From Liolophura sinensis (Eukaryota > Mollusca > Polyplacophora > Chitonida > Chitonidae): DNA of 64,000 bases. The notes beneath the pieces are model-generated. The model was not told the DNA's origin. It made no database searches and saw only the letters and a list, made by a program, of their open reading frames with translations. The stretch lies in contig NC_088306.1 of assembly GCF_032854445.1 (NCBI RefSeq), forward strand, positions 26,943,764 to 27,007,763, read 5' to 3'. Below, one piece after another: positions 45,540-56,256 of this stretch. Made by a program: the position numbers and the translations under genes. The first letter of the stretch is position 1; every line of letters begins with the position of its first letter.

Positions 45540-46790
45540 GACGTGTCAGTCAGCTACCACGAAACACCAGTGGTACCGTTACCAGGAAAATACTGAAAAT
45601 CACGATAACACCTAACACTAACAACTTAAATTCTGCAACACTCTTGAAATTGCTCTCAAATTCCGCTGGCATTTACCACTGTCTTCTGCTTGACACAGCT
45701 GTGATCAGGCCATCTTTCGTGTAGCTTAACAACCGTTAACGGTCTGAGAAAGCAAACGTCACCTTTAGTATATAACTATTAAATCCTATTGGGAAACAAT
45801 TAGTGCTTTAAGATATCGTCAGGCAGACTCTGCGCTTAACTACTTCGTTCCTCTCCAGGTATCGACCATGGAGTTTCAGGCGAAAAGGCAAATAATGTGG
45901 TGGGTATTTCCCAAGGCATATCCATTTGCGTCGCACTTGGCCTTCCGGCTCCCGATATGCTCATGGCAAACGAACCTAGCCGGAAGATTAAACACAACGA
46001 CGGCGAATCCTACAAGCCAAGTTCTGATATTCTTTATATTTATTTGAACCCTTTTTTATTTGCAAGAAGAAGAATTTCAAAGCACAAGCTTGACAATTAT
46101 ATTCCATTTGCTCAGGTGGTTAGCATGCCAGCTCCGAGCCATGACCCCACAGCCTCTCACCAATGCAGCCGTTGTGAGCTCATTCAGCTCATGTTAGGTT
46201 CCTCTCTAGCGCCACATGGAAAAGCCTGACAGCAACCTGCGGATGAACGTGATTTTCTCCCGGGCTCTGCCCTGTTTCCTCCCACCATAATGCGGGGCGG
46301 TCGTCGTACATGTATAAGTGAATTATTCTGAGTACAGCGTAAAACACAAATTAAACAATAAACATGAATGAGCAGGCTTCATAGAGTAGACAGTGCTTTG
46401 AAGCTGTTAGTTAGTGAGACAATTTTTCAGCTTTATGGTTGTCAAGAAGATTATTCTTGGTTTGGGAGTCAGGTGAAAGCTCTCAGTAAAATATATAAAG
46501 TCGAATGCTGCAAGACTGTAGGTCTGGTTTATCATGCTACGGATTTCGTCTTATGCAATTTGATACCCATCTAGCCTTCTTTTTTTGCTGATCGCCCTGT
46601 AAATAAGGCGAAAAAAACAGACAAAAAAAAGGCAAAACAATTTTATAGCCTGTAGCGTGAATCGGCTTGGATGTTTGACATAAGCGCCTGCGTAAAATAT
46701 ACAAGGGCTTGAAAAACCCTCCGTTGATCTTAATGTTATGGGCAGCTTGAGTTATTAAACCTTACTTCATGGGGTATTACATTGTCGACA
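45540..46790 (+). repeat. W-V repeat, long copy with a SINE inside
   Basis: Colinear with 50,080-51,165: CCACGAAACACCAGTGG, GCTTAACTACTTCGTTCCTC, AGGTATCGACCATGGAG, GGTGGGTATTTCCCAAGGCA, CGGAAGATTAAACACAACGA, TTTTTATTTGCAAGAAG, AGAAGATTATTCTTGGTTTG, TTGACATAAGCGCCTGCGTA and GGCAGCTTGAGTTATTAAAC. SINE-A (46,112-46,366) interrupts it. ORFs at 45,897-46,229 and 46,368-46,574 run across repeat and SINE and are not genes. Confidence 0.75.
46112..46366 (+). mobile_element. SINE-A, long subfamily, inside the W repeat
   Basis: CTCAGGTGGTTAGCATGCCA, GAGCCATGACCCCACAGCCT, CTCACCAATGCAGCCGTTGT, GCCACATGGAAAAGCCTGAC, TGCGGATGAACGTGATTTTC and AAGTGAATTATTCTGAGTAC. A duplicated 'gtcgt' near 46,310 disturbs the 3' part. 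Confidence 0.87.
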
Positions 46791-46794
46791 CGGC

Positions 46795-47070
46795 TCTGGT
46801 TTTACTTTTTATGTTGTAGGTCTTGAATTATATTCTGCTGTTAAGCCGCACAATGAGCCAGGTGCCTCTCGCCAATGCAGTCGCCGTGACTTCACATCAA
46901 GTTTATGCTGGCATACTCTCCAGTCGTATTAAAGTGGGAAGGTCCGTCAGCAGCCTACGGATGGTCGTGGGTTTCCCCCTGGGTCTTGCCGTTTTCTTCC
47001 CACCATAATGCTGGCTCCCGTCGCATAAGTGAAATATTCTTATGGCGTAGACACCAATCAATTAAACTGA
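46795..47070 (+). mobile_element. Block Y end followed by SINE-A, 5'-truncated
   Basis: 46,795-46,845 is the end of block Y (ACGGCTCTGGTTTTAC, TATGTTGTAGGTCTTGAATT). SINE-A starts about 46,850: CAATGAGCCAGGTGCCTCTC, GCCAATGCAGTCGCCGTGAC, GGATGGTCGTGGGTTTCCCC, ATAATGCTGGCTCCCGTCGC and CACCAATCAATTAAAC. Long subfamily. Confidence 0.82.
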
Positions 47071-47767
47071 TATAAATAAAATTCCAGTCGAGCCACGGGT
47101 TATAGATCTAGACTGTAGGTTATAGGTACTAATGGGTCCTTTCTTTCGTTAAAATGCGAGCTCAAATGCGCGATTCATCTCACCTATACGCACGTTGCCA
47201 AAACTACGCACGTTGCCAAAACAAACGGCTGTTGAATTTTCAAAGGCTTTTTAACGAGCAGACCGAATCGTAAATCCGGGGAATGTCGTGCCAAGTGAAA
47301 GTGGCCAAAAGCCGTACATTCAATGGCTTTGGTTTTAGCTGACTTTTCCAATCTACGTCACTAACTTTTTTCATATCTTCAACCTTGAATGTTCTCACTA
47401 TAATGTAGCAAGAAAGAAAGTTGGAGGCAAGAGCATAATTTGCAACAAAAAGGAAAACACATTAACCGAAGTAAAAACGATCCAAGTTGAAAACGTTAGT
47501 CGCCCATACAGTAAAACCCAAACGCGTTAAAAATTGATAAAGAGCAGAGTTACCCTTTTGTCGTATTCCAAGCATGAACTATCTTCTCGGCTTGCCTGCC
47601 ACACAGGGTTAAGGATATTAGATGCAATAGTCATCTGTTACACTGAAACTCATGTGAGAAAAATGGCACAGTATAAGGAGAGGAATCTTACCTGTCTAGT
47701 CCGACATTTGTATATAATTAAAGACGTACAGCATTCAGAGTAAATCCAGAACAACGACGAGTGTGTG
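47071..47767. other. Unassigned sequence
   Basis: Contains a short direct repeat (CGCACGTTGCCAAAAC twice, about 47,190-47,222). Nothing else supportable. Confidence 0.45.
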
Positions 47768-48145
47768 ATACCTGACAAATGGTCACACGTAACAGGTGAA
47801 ATAAAGCGTCTTGTCAATTTACCTCAGTCACGGTTTTATTCTTACTATTCATGTAAATGCATAAATATTAACAATCTACACGCATCCTAGCACCATGACT
47901 TACCACTCGTATACCATTTGTAGACCATAAAGAAGCCTTCCAAGTCGATGATTCATTTCCAAAGCAACCTAAAATATAAGTTTACAAAGAAATATGTAAA
48001 AGTATACCAGTATTAAATAGAGCTGGTAACAGTCCCATTCTCGCACAAACCAGGATTCTGCTTAACGGAATGAGAATCTCGGATGCATGATCACTTCGCA
48101 TCTGTCTACACATTCGTTATTAAATGTGATCACAACACAGCATGA
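47768..48145 (-). repeat. Block Y (minus strand) next to X and Z fragments
   Basis: 47,768-47,905 is block Y reversed (GACAAATGGTCACACGTAAC, CTTGTCAATTTACCTCAGTC, ATTCATGTAAATGCATAAAT). 47,920-48,050 carries X-like pieces in plus orientation (AAAGAAATATGTAAAAG). 48,050-48,145 carries the start of Z (ATTAAATGTGATCACAACAC). Confidence 0.6.
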
Positions 48146-49019
48146 TATACGTCTCTGAAACAATAAAGCTTATGAGAAGAAATCATCGCGCCTGGTATCA
48201 TAAGGCTAAATTTCGAAGATCAGCAAACAGAATAAACTGTCAGGTTTACTATCCAAGGTTTAGTGATCGGAAGTGCACAGCTTACAATAATTGCCGTAGA
48301 ATTCCAAAAAATGACGAGCGAAAGGCTAAACGTCTTGGGATTAAATGCTTATGTTTAGAAAACCAATAGGGGACGAATCACTGCGCATTCGCGAAAGAAA
48401 TCACAACAGAAATGTGGTTCGAAATGAAATACCTCTTAGAAGTGGGGGAAAAAAGCATCGACTTAGGAGAAAGGCGGTCATTAAAATTGTAAATGTCGAA
48501 GTTTTCATTTTTACGGTCTGTGTTTCAGCCACCGTGGTTAGAAAGGATTACACTTAATAAATGATATCTACAAATCAAACTAATTAATCAGTCAAACGTA
48601 ATACGTCTTCTACCTTCAGTTGTCTGTTTCAGTTGTGTAACACCGTTTCCTGCCCTGAGTAACTATATTTGAATTCTTAATTAATTAGATAGCGTGCACT
48701 ACAGATTTTGTTTCAAATGGAATGGATTTCTGTCACGTCATTAAAAATAAACACCGACAAAAAACAAACATCTAAACAGTTAGAGCGATTCATTGCAAAA
48801 GTGCATTGTTTTCTTTTAACCAACATAGTGCATGATACAACTGAAACAAACAAAGTGTCAGTACGAACTGATAGTGGACACAGTGTCATGCAGTATACCA
48901 TGACTTGGTTAGAAGTCAGATCTGTTTTTTTACTGTACTACATTTAAATGATGCTACACCATAGATCAGCATTAGAATGATGAACTGCGCCAGTCTATCC
49001 CAAAACCTAATCCCTTCGC
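48146..49019. other. Unassigned sequence
   Basis: Overlapping plus-strand ORFs (48,142-48,557) are basic but show no motif. Acceptor-like sites at 48,529 and 48,616 lead nowhere. No supportable feature. Confidence 0.4.
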
Positions 49020-49870
49020 ATTGTTTTAGTGTGATTGTATGTTAAATGTGATGAAAACACACCATTACTGAGTAATTCTAGACCAATGACGTCAAACCAT
49101 GGTTTGTTTACCTATTCCGCTGAAGCCATGATGCCATGGGTCGTTCAAGTTGCTACAGTTAAAGCAAATGCATGCTCACGAACACTCGCAATAAAACCCG
49201 GAGTGACGAAGATTAAAACCAAAGGTCAGGCAAGTTATGATCCTTGTATCCTTTATGCAAACCATTTTCTATTTGCAAGAAGGAAAATACAAAAGCTTTT
49301 GGTTTGCTGTTATTCCATTTGTGCTTAGTGACACAGCAATTCACAAGGTTACACAATATGCAAGCAATGTAGTAATTGTCAAAATTATATTGATCGTAGA
49401 TCGTAATATCGGCAAGGTCAGCCTTGATGGAAAGTCAGTAACAGCTTTCAGTGAAATGATCTTTGTCGGAAGGACACTGAATACCATGTCTTCTGAGGAA
49501 GATGACACTCACAGCCAAAAACATCTTGGCTCTATTTCCTTCAGTCGTCGAGGATGTCTACCGGATACCACAACCTTTGTGTGAGACTTTAGCGTTGGCT
49601 TGAACAATCGAATGCAGCTTTGACAACATGCCATTCGTTACACCCATATCTTGCTTTTGTGGCAATTGCCTTGAGCGTTCGCCATAAAGGCGTTAGAAGG
49701 GATAGAAAAGATAAAATATAGAACGGTTTGGAAAAACCCTCACGGGAATTTAATGACATTACAGACAGCTTGAGTAATACTACTGTTATAATTCACAATG
49801 CCAGGATTTAACTCATTTGCTGAATACCGGTAGGCGGAATTATGTTGTCCGTGGAGATAAGTGAGTCTAT
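49020..49870 (+). repeat. Blocks Z, Y (partial), W end and V
   Basis: Z: TGTATGTTAAATGTGATGAA, GAGTAATTCTAGACCAATGA. Y start: CAATAAAACCCGGAGTGACG. W end: TTTTCTATTTGCAAGAAGGA, GTTATTCCATTTGTGCTTAG, GTCGGAAGGACACTGAATAC. V: AACGGTTTGGAAAAACCCTC, CAGACAGCTTGAGTAATACT, AATTCACAATGCCAGGATTT. The 115-codon ORF at 49,237-49,584 runs through W. Confidence 0.7.
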
Positions 49871-50079
49871 GACAGGGAAAAAGAAGAAATGGCAGCTCTA
49901 GTATTTTAAATTGTAGACTAGGAAATTGTAATAGCAAGATTGTGCTAGTAGACTAGGTACCCGGCATTGTGATAGTTTATTAAATGCGATCGTTACATAG
50001 CATACTGAGAAATTCTAGATCAGTGATATATCGTACATTTAACATCATGGCGCTACCAATGAAAATGCCAGGGGATTGG

Positions 50080-51165
50080 GAAGGGTAACCTGGCTACCAT
50101 GACACACCAGTGTAATATTGCTAGAAAAATACTGATCGTGACGACAAGCAGAACTTAACAAATATTCTAAAACCCTTATAACACTTTCAAGTGCCACTGG
50201 CATTCACATGATTCTTCTAATGGACATGGTTTGGACAGAGGACATCAACAATTAAATCGTATTCAGTCAGTCTTATATGTAGTTTAAAGTACGTGTATTT
50301 ATCTACAACATGCGTTAATTGGAAGAAAGCAAGCGTTGCCTTAACCATTACCACCCGACGGATGCAATTTGTGCTTTAAGATAACGTTAGACAAACTATT
50401 CTCAACTACATTGATCCTCGCCAGTTATCGACCCTGGAATTACAGACACAACGGACTTAATGCGGTGGGTCTTTTCCAAGTCATATTCTATTTACTATGT
50501 ATTTAGCCTCTCGGCTGCTGACGTCCTCACGGGAAAGGCACCATCCAGAAGATTCGAAACAAAGAGGGGAAATTCTCTAAGACACGTGTCGATATTCTAT
50601 TCATTTATTCAAACTCCATTTTTTTGCATGAAGGAGAATACCAAAGCTCCATCCTTAGTAGTTTATTCCATTTGTGCTTGATTACACACAAACCCGCACG
50701 CTTTGTGAATGTGGAATTCTGTTTCCTTATAGACATTACTGTTGAGCGGTTAGTAAATAAGACAATGGTTGATTCGGCATCATAATTGTCAGCAAGTTCA
50801 TCTATGGTTGGGAGTCAGGTGAGCCGGATCTAAATTGTCAATAAGATTATCCTTGGTTGGGAGTTACGTGAAAGATCTCAGTAATACATAAATATATACA
50901 TACAGTCTGTTATATCTGACTGCTCCTATGGCTAGCTCTACCATAGATTTCTTATCATTCCACTTCCTACGCATTTCGTCTGCTTTTATTGTTGATTTCG
51001 AAGTGAATAAACCCCCAAAATAATATATCCTGTAGTATGAATTGGCTTTGATGATTGACATAAGCGCCTTCGTAAAATCTACAATGGACTGGAAAACCCT
51101 GTATGGGAATTTAATGTTGTTGCACAGAATTTGAGTCATTTTACTGTTAAGTAGAGCAATGACAC
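50080..51165 (+). repeat. W-V repeat, long copy
   Basis: CATGACACACCAGTG, GTGCCACTGGCATTCACATG, CAACTACATTGATCCTCGCC, AGTTATCGACCCTGGAATTA, ATGCGGTGGGTCTTTTCCAA, AGAAGATTCGAAACAAAGAG, GTTTATTCCATTTGTGCTTG, TTGACATAAGCGCCTTCGTA and ACAATGGACTGGAAAACCCT. Uninterrupted counterpart of 45,540. A 'ttatccttggttgggag'-type piece is locally duplicated at 50,795-50,870. Confidence 0.75.
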
Positions 51166-51285
51166 AAGGGTCTCTCATCAATGCAGTCGCCTTTAGATCA
51201 AGTTTAGCAAGATCTATCAGCAAGCAGCGGATGGTCGTGGGTTTCCTCTGGGCTATGCCCGGTTTCCTCCCATCATAATGCTGTA
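51165..51285 (+). mobile_element. SINE-A fragment
   Basis: CTCTCATCAATGCAGTCGCC, GCGGATGGTCGTGGGTTTCC and TATGCCCGGTTTCCTCCCAT + CATAATGCTG. Truncated at both ends; directly follows block V. Confidence 0.8.
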
Positions 51286-52249
51286 AAGCTGCATTCAGTT
51301 AAATTGAATTACTACTGTCAGAATTGACTTTGCTAAGGTGCGTTGCTGTCTCTTGGCATGTGTATGGATTCTAGATCAAGACGTCCATAAACGGATCAAT
51401 TCACATATTAAACGAACCCGAGAAACCAAGCTGAATTAGTTTCCGGTTTCTTTAAATTGGACGATAAAAAGTGCAAATATTTAAAAACCTAGCAGTACCC
51501 TAAATCAAAAGACATGTTTTCCCCGGACATAACTGGGATTTTTCTGGTTGCGGAAGACAAAGGGCAAAATAACCATTATGTGTACACATATAGACAAGAC
51601 GTAATAACTTGATGCAACTTGGTGTATCTCATCGTCACATATAAATGTTCAAAACCATGAACTGGGATAGTACTTTACTAAATTTAGGACGAACGTCTCA
51701 GCATCTCCGCGTAAAAAGCGTTATTTTCATGAGTATCCAAGCCTTATACTGGAGTATTCACACCTCCAAAACTGCAGAAAGCCACGGGTTCTTTACGTTC
51801 ATCAAAGTAAAGAATGTTTAGAGGCAATAGGCAGAAATTCACTTGTATTTTACTCAACGTTGTTTACGCATGGGTCAAGAACGAACTACTTTCGAAATCT
51901 TAAACTTTTTTATCCTAACAATCCCTTGGATTTTCTGTCTGGAAAGAATAGGATCTGAGATAAGCTTGACATAAAACAGAGGAAGTCCATATTGTCTAAA
52001 ACATAACTTGCTCCTTAATGAATGAATGATTAACGCCATTGTCCTTAATAGCGCAAAGTGTGTTCAATGTCTCTCTGTTTGTCGACAGTTTTGCTGGCGC
52101 TGCTTTAGTTATAATATTTAAAAGATGTGTTTAGCAAGTAACAATGTTGTATGCTACAATTAATGTGATTTACGTAGTATGTGTTTATTTTGGCTTGTTT
52201 TCATTGTGTCAGGCACGTGTTCCCCCTTTGGATGTTATTCTGTTGTCGA
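51286..52249. other. Unassigned sequence
   Basis: No supportable gene or repeat beyond a short (TGAA)n piece near 52,016. Confidence 0.45.
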
Positions 52250-52640
52250 AAGACAATTCCCCTGTGGAGTCTCCGGGGTAAGAGAATAAGACCTCAGCCC
52301 TCTAGGCAAGCTTGTCGTGTTAGATGATTAACCTAGAACTTCCCCGTGTGGGCCTGGTGAATATAATAGGCTCACATCTTCTTGGCGTGGGCAAGAGGCA
52401 ACTGAGGAGCGACCCATTGGCCGTGGGTTGCGACCTGTAATGGAGGAGGATCGGATCTTGTTGGCTGAAGGCGTGTTGGTCTTGCGAGATCCTCACGCCC
52501 AATACTACACTTTGGTCCTTACTTCTTTTCAGACTGGCGGTGGGAGGGATCTCCGTGATCAATCGGTTGGTCACGCCGGTGCAGATGTTTGAGAGACAAT
52601 TTTGGTATATATCTAATCGTGCGGTGTCGTTTTATTTCAA
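52250..52640 (+). promoter_or_regulatory. 5' UTR region of LINE element 3
   Basis: CCCCTGTGGAGTCTCCGGGG, CCTCAGCCCTCTAGGCAAG, GTGGGCCTGGTGAATATAAT and GGTTGCGACCTGTAATGGAG recur in reverse orientation at 26.1-26.5 kb. In I-superfamily LINEs an internal promoter lies in this region (family knowledge). The minus-strand ORF across it is not a gene. Confidence 0.75.
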
Positions 52641-52689
52641 TTTGTGAATTATTCATTTTGGTTTTCGGGTAAGAACAGACGGTGGCTGT

Positions 52690-54350
52690 AGAGTCAGTTG
52701 GCTGGGTTGTTTCAACTTAATGGAACTGATCTGCTGGAGTATGAGCGAGAATTCCATCTTGTCCAGGATTGCGTCGAATTCTCGTCTCTCTTTCTGCTGG
52801 TTACTCGCAGAAGGGGTTTCATGTCTGCTACACCTCTATTTCTAATGTTTCAATCACAAATACCACGAGTTCCTCTCAGTTCGATTCTGAAAATGGAGCT
52901 GAAAAGAGGAAAAATGAAGTATTAACTCATCGTGATAATGGATTAGATAGATGGGCTACATTCTTGATTTTGTCAACCAGAAAGCAGGGAAAAAAATGCT
53001 ACTAATATTAAAGCCATTGTATTGGACAAAGTTATTTAAGGTTCTGCTGCTGGTTAAAAAAACTACGATCTGGCGAAATCTTTATCGAGTGTTACAGGAA
53101 ACCGCAGGCGATCGATCTGCTTTTGCATCAAAACCATCATGGACATCCCTGTTTTCGAGTCACTATTTAAGGTTCTGTTGGTGTCGTCAAACAAGATAAA
53201 AAAACTTCCATCTGGCGAAATCTTTATCGAGTGTTACAGGAAACCGCAGGCGATCAACCTGCTTACCATCAAAACCATCATGGACAACCCTGTGTTCGTG
53301 TCACCTCATAACTGTTTAATAGCAGTCAGGGGGTGACTCGGGACAGAGATAAGAACTTGGATGACTTATTGGAGGATGAAATATGCGCCAAACTTAAATC
53401 CCAAGGCGTCATAAAAGTAGGAATATTTAAAACCAAAGAAATATGGCAAGACTAAAACTGGAGTTATTTATTATATTTTGGTAAAATTACCTTCCCGGAT
53501 TCCATCTTTATCGACACTTTAAGTGTCCGAGTGGATCTTTTCATTCCCAAACCTATCAGGTGTTTTGCCTTTCAGAAAATCGGACATCGCAAGGGTCAAT
53601 GTAGGAATAAACCTATCTCTTTTCCATGTTCGCAGGCTTGGGGCTTGGATTGTGAGAACCATGTTCAGTGTTCCACCTCCAACGGAGCACACGTGGAATC
53701 TTCTCCAAAAGGAAAAACAAATAATAACTACTAAAGTCAAACACAACATTTCCTATCAGGAAGCCAGAAAACTGACTACTTGTTAATATTTTGCAGATTT
53801 CTTGTGCCAATGTGGCCAAGAAAATATCCACTTCTGTTGGCATCCAGACTACAAATACATGGGCAAGGAAAAACCTTAATCATGCTCTTACCATACTCTT
53901 CCCTCGATAAGTCATCTAAGTCTGCCCAACGAAACTCTACGTCTATTCAAACGTCACCAAGCTCTAGCGTTTCGAAAGCATCGACCAGCACAAATAATAA
54001 ATCTAAAGGGAGATCAAAACCAAGCATTCACAGTGGACCAGCTGAGCGTCCATCTAAGGCCATTGAAGACCAGATCTAAACCATTAATAAATTTCGACCT
54101 TTGGAGGTTGAAGAGACTTGTATAATTTCTTACATACCTTTGTCTTTGGGAGCTAGTGTTGAAATGGATCTTGCGATTATCGACTTAAAGCGCAATTTAC
54201 GGACAACGAATGGTACGCATGACGCTTATATCTATCGCGGATGTGATAGATACATCACCCGTGCCTGGGACATCTCGCCCAGTTGATCTCCCAGGAAAGA
54301 TAGTTGGCCCCTATCCAAACATAAATCCCCTATACGCCTCCCTCCATAAT
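52690..54350 (+). pseudogene. ORF1 (gag-like) of LINE element 3
   Basis: Read through several frames: a Ser/Thr-rich N-terminus (SISNVSITNTTSSSQFDSEN), an RRM-like region (LPSGEIFIECYRKPQAINLL, DDLLEDEICAKLKSQGVIKV), FIPKPIRCFAFQKIGHRKGQ, a CCHC knuckle whose second Cys is Phe, remnants of two further knuckles and a Ser-rich C-terminus (SSSVSKASTSTNNKSKGRSK; GPAERPSKAIEDQ). The RRM-like part contains a tandem duplication (53,033-53,304). The end (GPYPNINPLYASL then CCATAATGTCT) matches the ORF1/ORF2 junction of element 2 but 4 bases are missing, so the stop is out of frame. Confidence 0.8.
53033..53304 (+). repeat. Tandem duplication inside ORF1 (131 and 141 bp)
   Basis: Both copies start TATTTAAGGTTCTG (53,033 and 53,164), share CTGGCGAAATCTTTATCGAG, TGTTACAGGAAACCGCAGGC and AAAACCATCATGGACA, and end in TCGAGTCAC or TCGTGTCAC. 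The second copy continues the ORF1 frame; the first looks like the extra one. Confidence 0.93.
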
Positions 54351-54399
54351 GTCTACATGTGATAAAATTACACAGGGGAACTGACGAGGTCTGGCGGTA

Positions 54400-54818
54400 A
54401 ATTTTATTGAAATAACCCAGCTAGGTTAAATCCTTTTGTCCTTTGTCTTCAGAAAACTCACCTGAAGACATCTGATAAATGAACTCTTAAAATTATTCAC
54501 TTTATAGTACATAATGTAATGAAGAGCGAGCTACAGGCAGTTGCTTTATCTGCATAAATCATCACCAACATTAACTTTGGTGTATAGTCCACCGAACACT
54601 TCTTTTTCAGCTTCCTAGCTACATAATTTAAAAGTACAATTACCTAGGCCTTTTATAATTCTGGGGGATTTTAATCCCCACATCCCACTCGGGGGGAGCA
54701 AGGGGGGGGGGGGGGGTAATAACATAAATGTTAAGGGCCAGATAATGGAAGACTTCTTACCGACGGTGGAAGTGTGTTGTTATTTAATTGGCGGTTCTAA
54801 TACCTATTTACATCCAGG
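54400..54818 (+). pseudogene. ORF2 endonuclease, N-terminal half, of LINE element 3
   Basis: FVLCLQKTHLKTSDK, an ELQAVALS piece, then RPFIILGDFNPHIPLGGSKG with the GDFN signature of AP endonuclease-like LINE proteins. A 15-base G run (54,702-54,716) has expanded inside the Gly-rich turn and shifts the frame. The domain stops at GGSNTYLHPG where the insertion begins; its continuation (TYSAIDLTI) lies at 56,260. Confidence 0.85.
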
Positions 54819-54834
54819 TAAATATAAGCGTCAA

Positions 54835-55120
54835 GTTCGACATTCCTATACCATTCGTAGTCCGTAAATGGCGTTCCAAGTCAATAATCGCAAGATCCAT
54901 TTCCGAAACAACGTTTAACACTAACTCCCAAAGATAAAGGTATGTAAGAAATTATACAAATAAGAAAGCCGGTAACACACAAGAGAGAAGCAGTCATCAG
55001 TTTTCAATGATGCCGGGCAGACGATGAATATTCCAGGCATGAATTCCATATCAAAGTTCAAATTCGTAGTCCGTGTATGAGTTCCATGTCAAATAACAAT
55101 TAAACAAGTATCTCAGTCGC
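54835..55120 (+). repeat. Block X copy inside the insertion
   Basis: GTTCGACATTCCTATACCAT, TCAATAATCGCAAGATCCAT, TTCCGAAACAACG, GAGAAGCAGTCATCAGTTTT + CAATGATG. Confidence 0.68.
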
Positions 55121-55324
55121 ACTTTAATTGCAACTGTTCATGAAGGCATCATGCAGATGTAATGAGCATGGCTATCTTTACGGCCCCTAGCCCCAGGTTA
55201 AGCGGTATTAGATGTAGTTTGAAAATGACGAGCGTAACAGACCCTAACCGATCAGATTGTGATTCATAAGTAACGGACGATTACATCTTTCCCGTTAATA
55301 TGTAAAGATCTCATGCTACAAGAG

Positions 55325-55495
55325 GCGCCATCTATGATGTTACACATGACATACAAGATAGACGGTTACACTGGGCAACCAGCGCCATCTATGTTGTTAA
55401 ATACCATGTACGTGATAGATATGTACATAGGGATAACAGCGCCGTCTATGTGGTTGATCACAATGCAGATCGCCAGAGATTCTGAACGCTCTGTC
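55325..55495. repeat. 57-bp tandem repeat, 3 copies
   Basis: GCGCCATCTATG at 55,325 and 55,382 and GCGCCGTCTATG at 55,439, spaced exactly 57 bp (19 codons). The intervals are diverged but share 'gat ata gat' and 'acatg' elements. 57 is a multiple of 3, so one frame stays open across the array (APSMMLHMTYKIDGYTGQP-like units). Coding use is not supported otherwise. Confidence 0.8.
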
Positions 55496-55524
55496 CGTAC
55501 CTGCCAACGAGAGTGTTATATTCA

Positions 55525-56237
55525 TTGTAAAATTTGAGAAACTTAGAATGAAGGCGTTTGATGGAGTATCCTTGACAAACTAGTTTTTGAACTAGCAACT
55601 TGTGACGCAGATTAAAATCCTCACAATTAACGCAAGATCTGACAAATGCTGCAAGGCGAGATATGTATACGCCATATGCAGGACCCTTTGGTATATTGCT
55701 ATCTTAGAGTTTGGTGGCACAGCTTCTTGAACCCGCAATGAATCGAGCCTTGTATGGGGATTTATGCATTTTAGGAATCCAGTAAAGTTGTGGTATTTCT
55801 GTGTGACGGGTAGGTATATTTATGCGCCTTTCTTTAAGAAAGGCTTTGTGTTTGTTAAATATTTCCTCCAAAGTACATGTAGTAGCAGAATACGTGGATG
55901 TCGTTGTAGATGCACATAGCTCTTGAACAAGAATTTGATAATAATAATTCTTGCAAATAAAGATGACATTATTAGGAGCCTTGTCTGCTACAGTGATGAC
56001 AAATTTAATATGGAGGTCAGCGAGTGTTTCTTGCACAGTGGGATCCTTCAGAACCTGTTTAACTTTAGGTAGAGCATCAATGTCCAGATGGTGTATAGTT
56101 AAACTAACTTTCTTTTTGACAATCTCAAGCCAATCGTTAAGTACCGAAGAATCCACTGTCTCCCGTTTTGACCATTTTTTAACATACTCCTCAAGTGCCG
56201 AGATGATATATTTTTTTGTTTGATTGAATGTTGACAT
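55525..56237 (-). pseudogene. Penelope-like RT remnant, catalytic core deleted
   Basis: A minus-strand ORF from Met at 56,237 runs 177 codons: a helical N-terminus (TKKYIISALEEYVKKWSKRE), the conserved FVITVADKAPNNVIFICKNY, and LYWIPKMHKSPYKARFIAGS, the N-terminal RT part of Penelope-like elements. It stops at 55,704. Immediately after, a second open stretch (PKGPAYGVYISRLAAFVRSC, EDFNLRHKLLVQKLV) matches the thumb/C-terminal part of the same RT family. Everything between, including the catalytic Asp motif, is missing. No GIY-YIG endonuclease was seen. It lies inside LINE element 3. Confidence 0.83.
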
Positions 56238-56256
56238 TTCTCTTTTCTCTATACGT

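Larger units (their letters stand above)
54819..56256. mobile_element. Composite insertion splitting LINE element 3
   Basis: About 1.44 kb lies between two halves of the endonuclease that are otherwise contiguous in element 2. It holds a block X copy (54,835-55,120), a triplicated 57-bp repeat (55,325-55,495) and a minus-strand Penelope-like RT remnant (55,525-56,237). No clean target-site duplication was recognised; candidates near 'ggta' and 'gtagg' are too short. Confidence 0.8.

Noticed and set aside
45897-46229. 110-codon ORF
   Set aside because: Starts in repeat block W and ends in a SINE-A; the chimera has no conserved frame.
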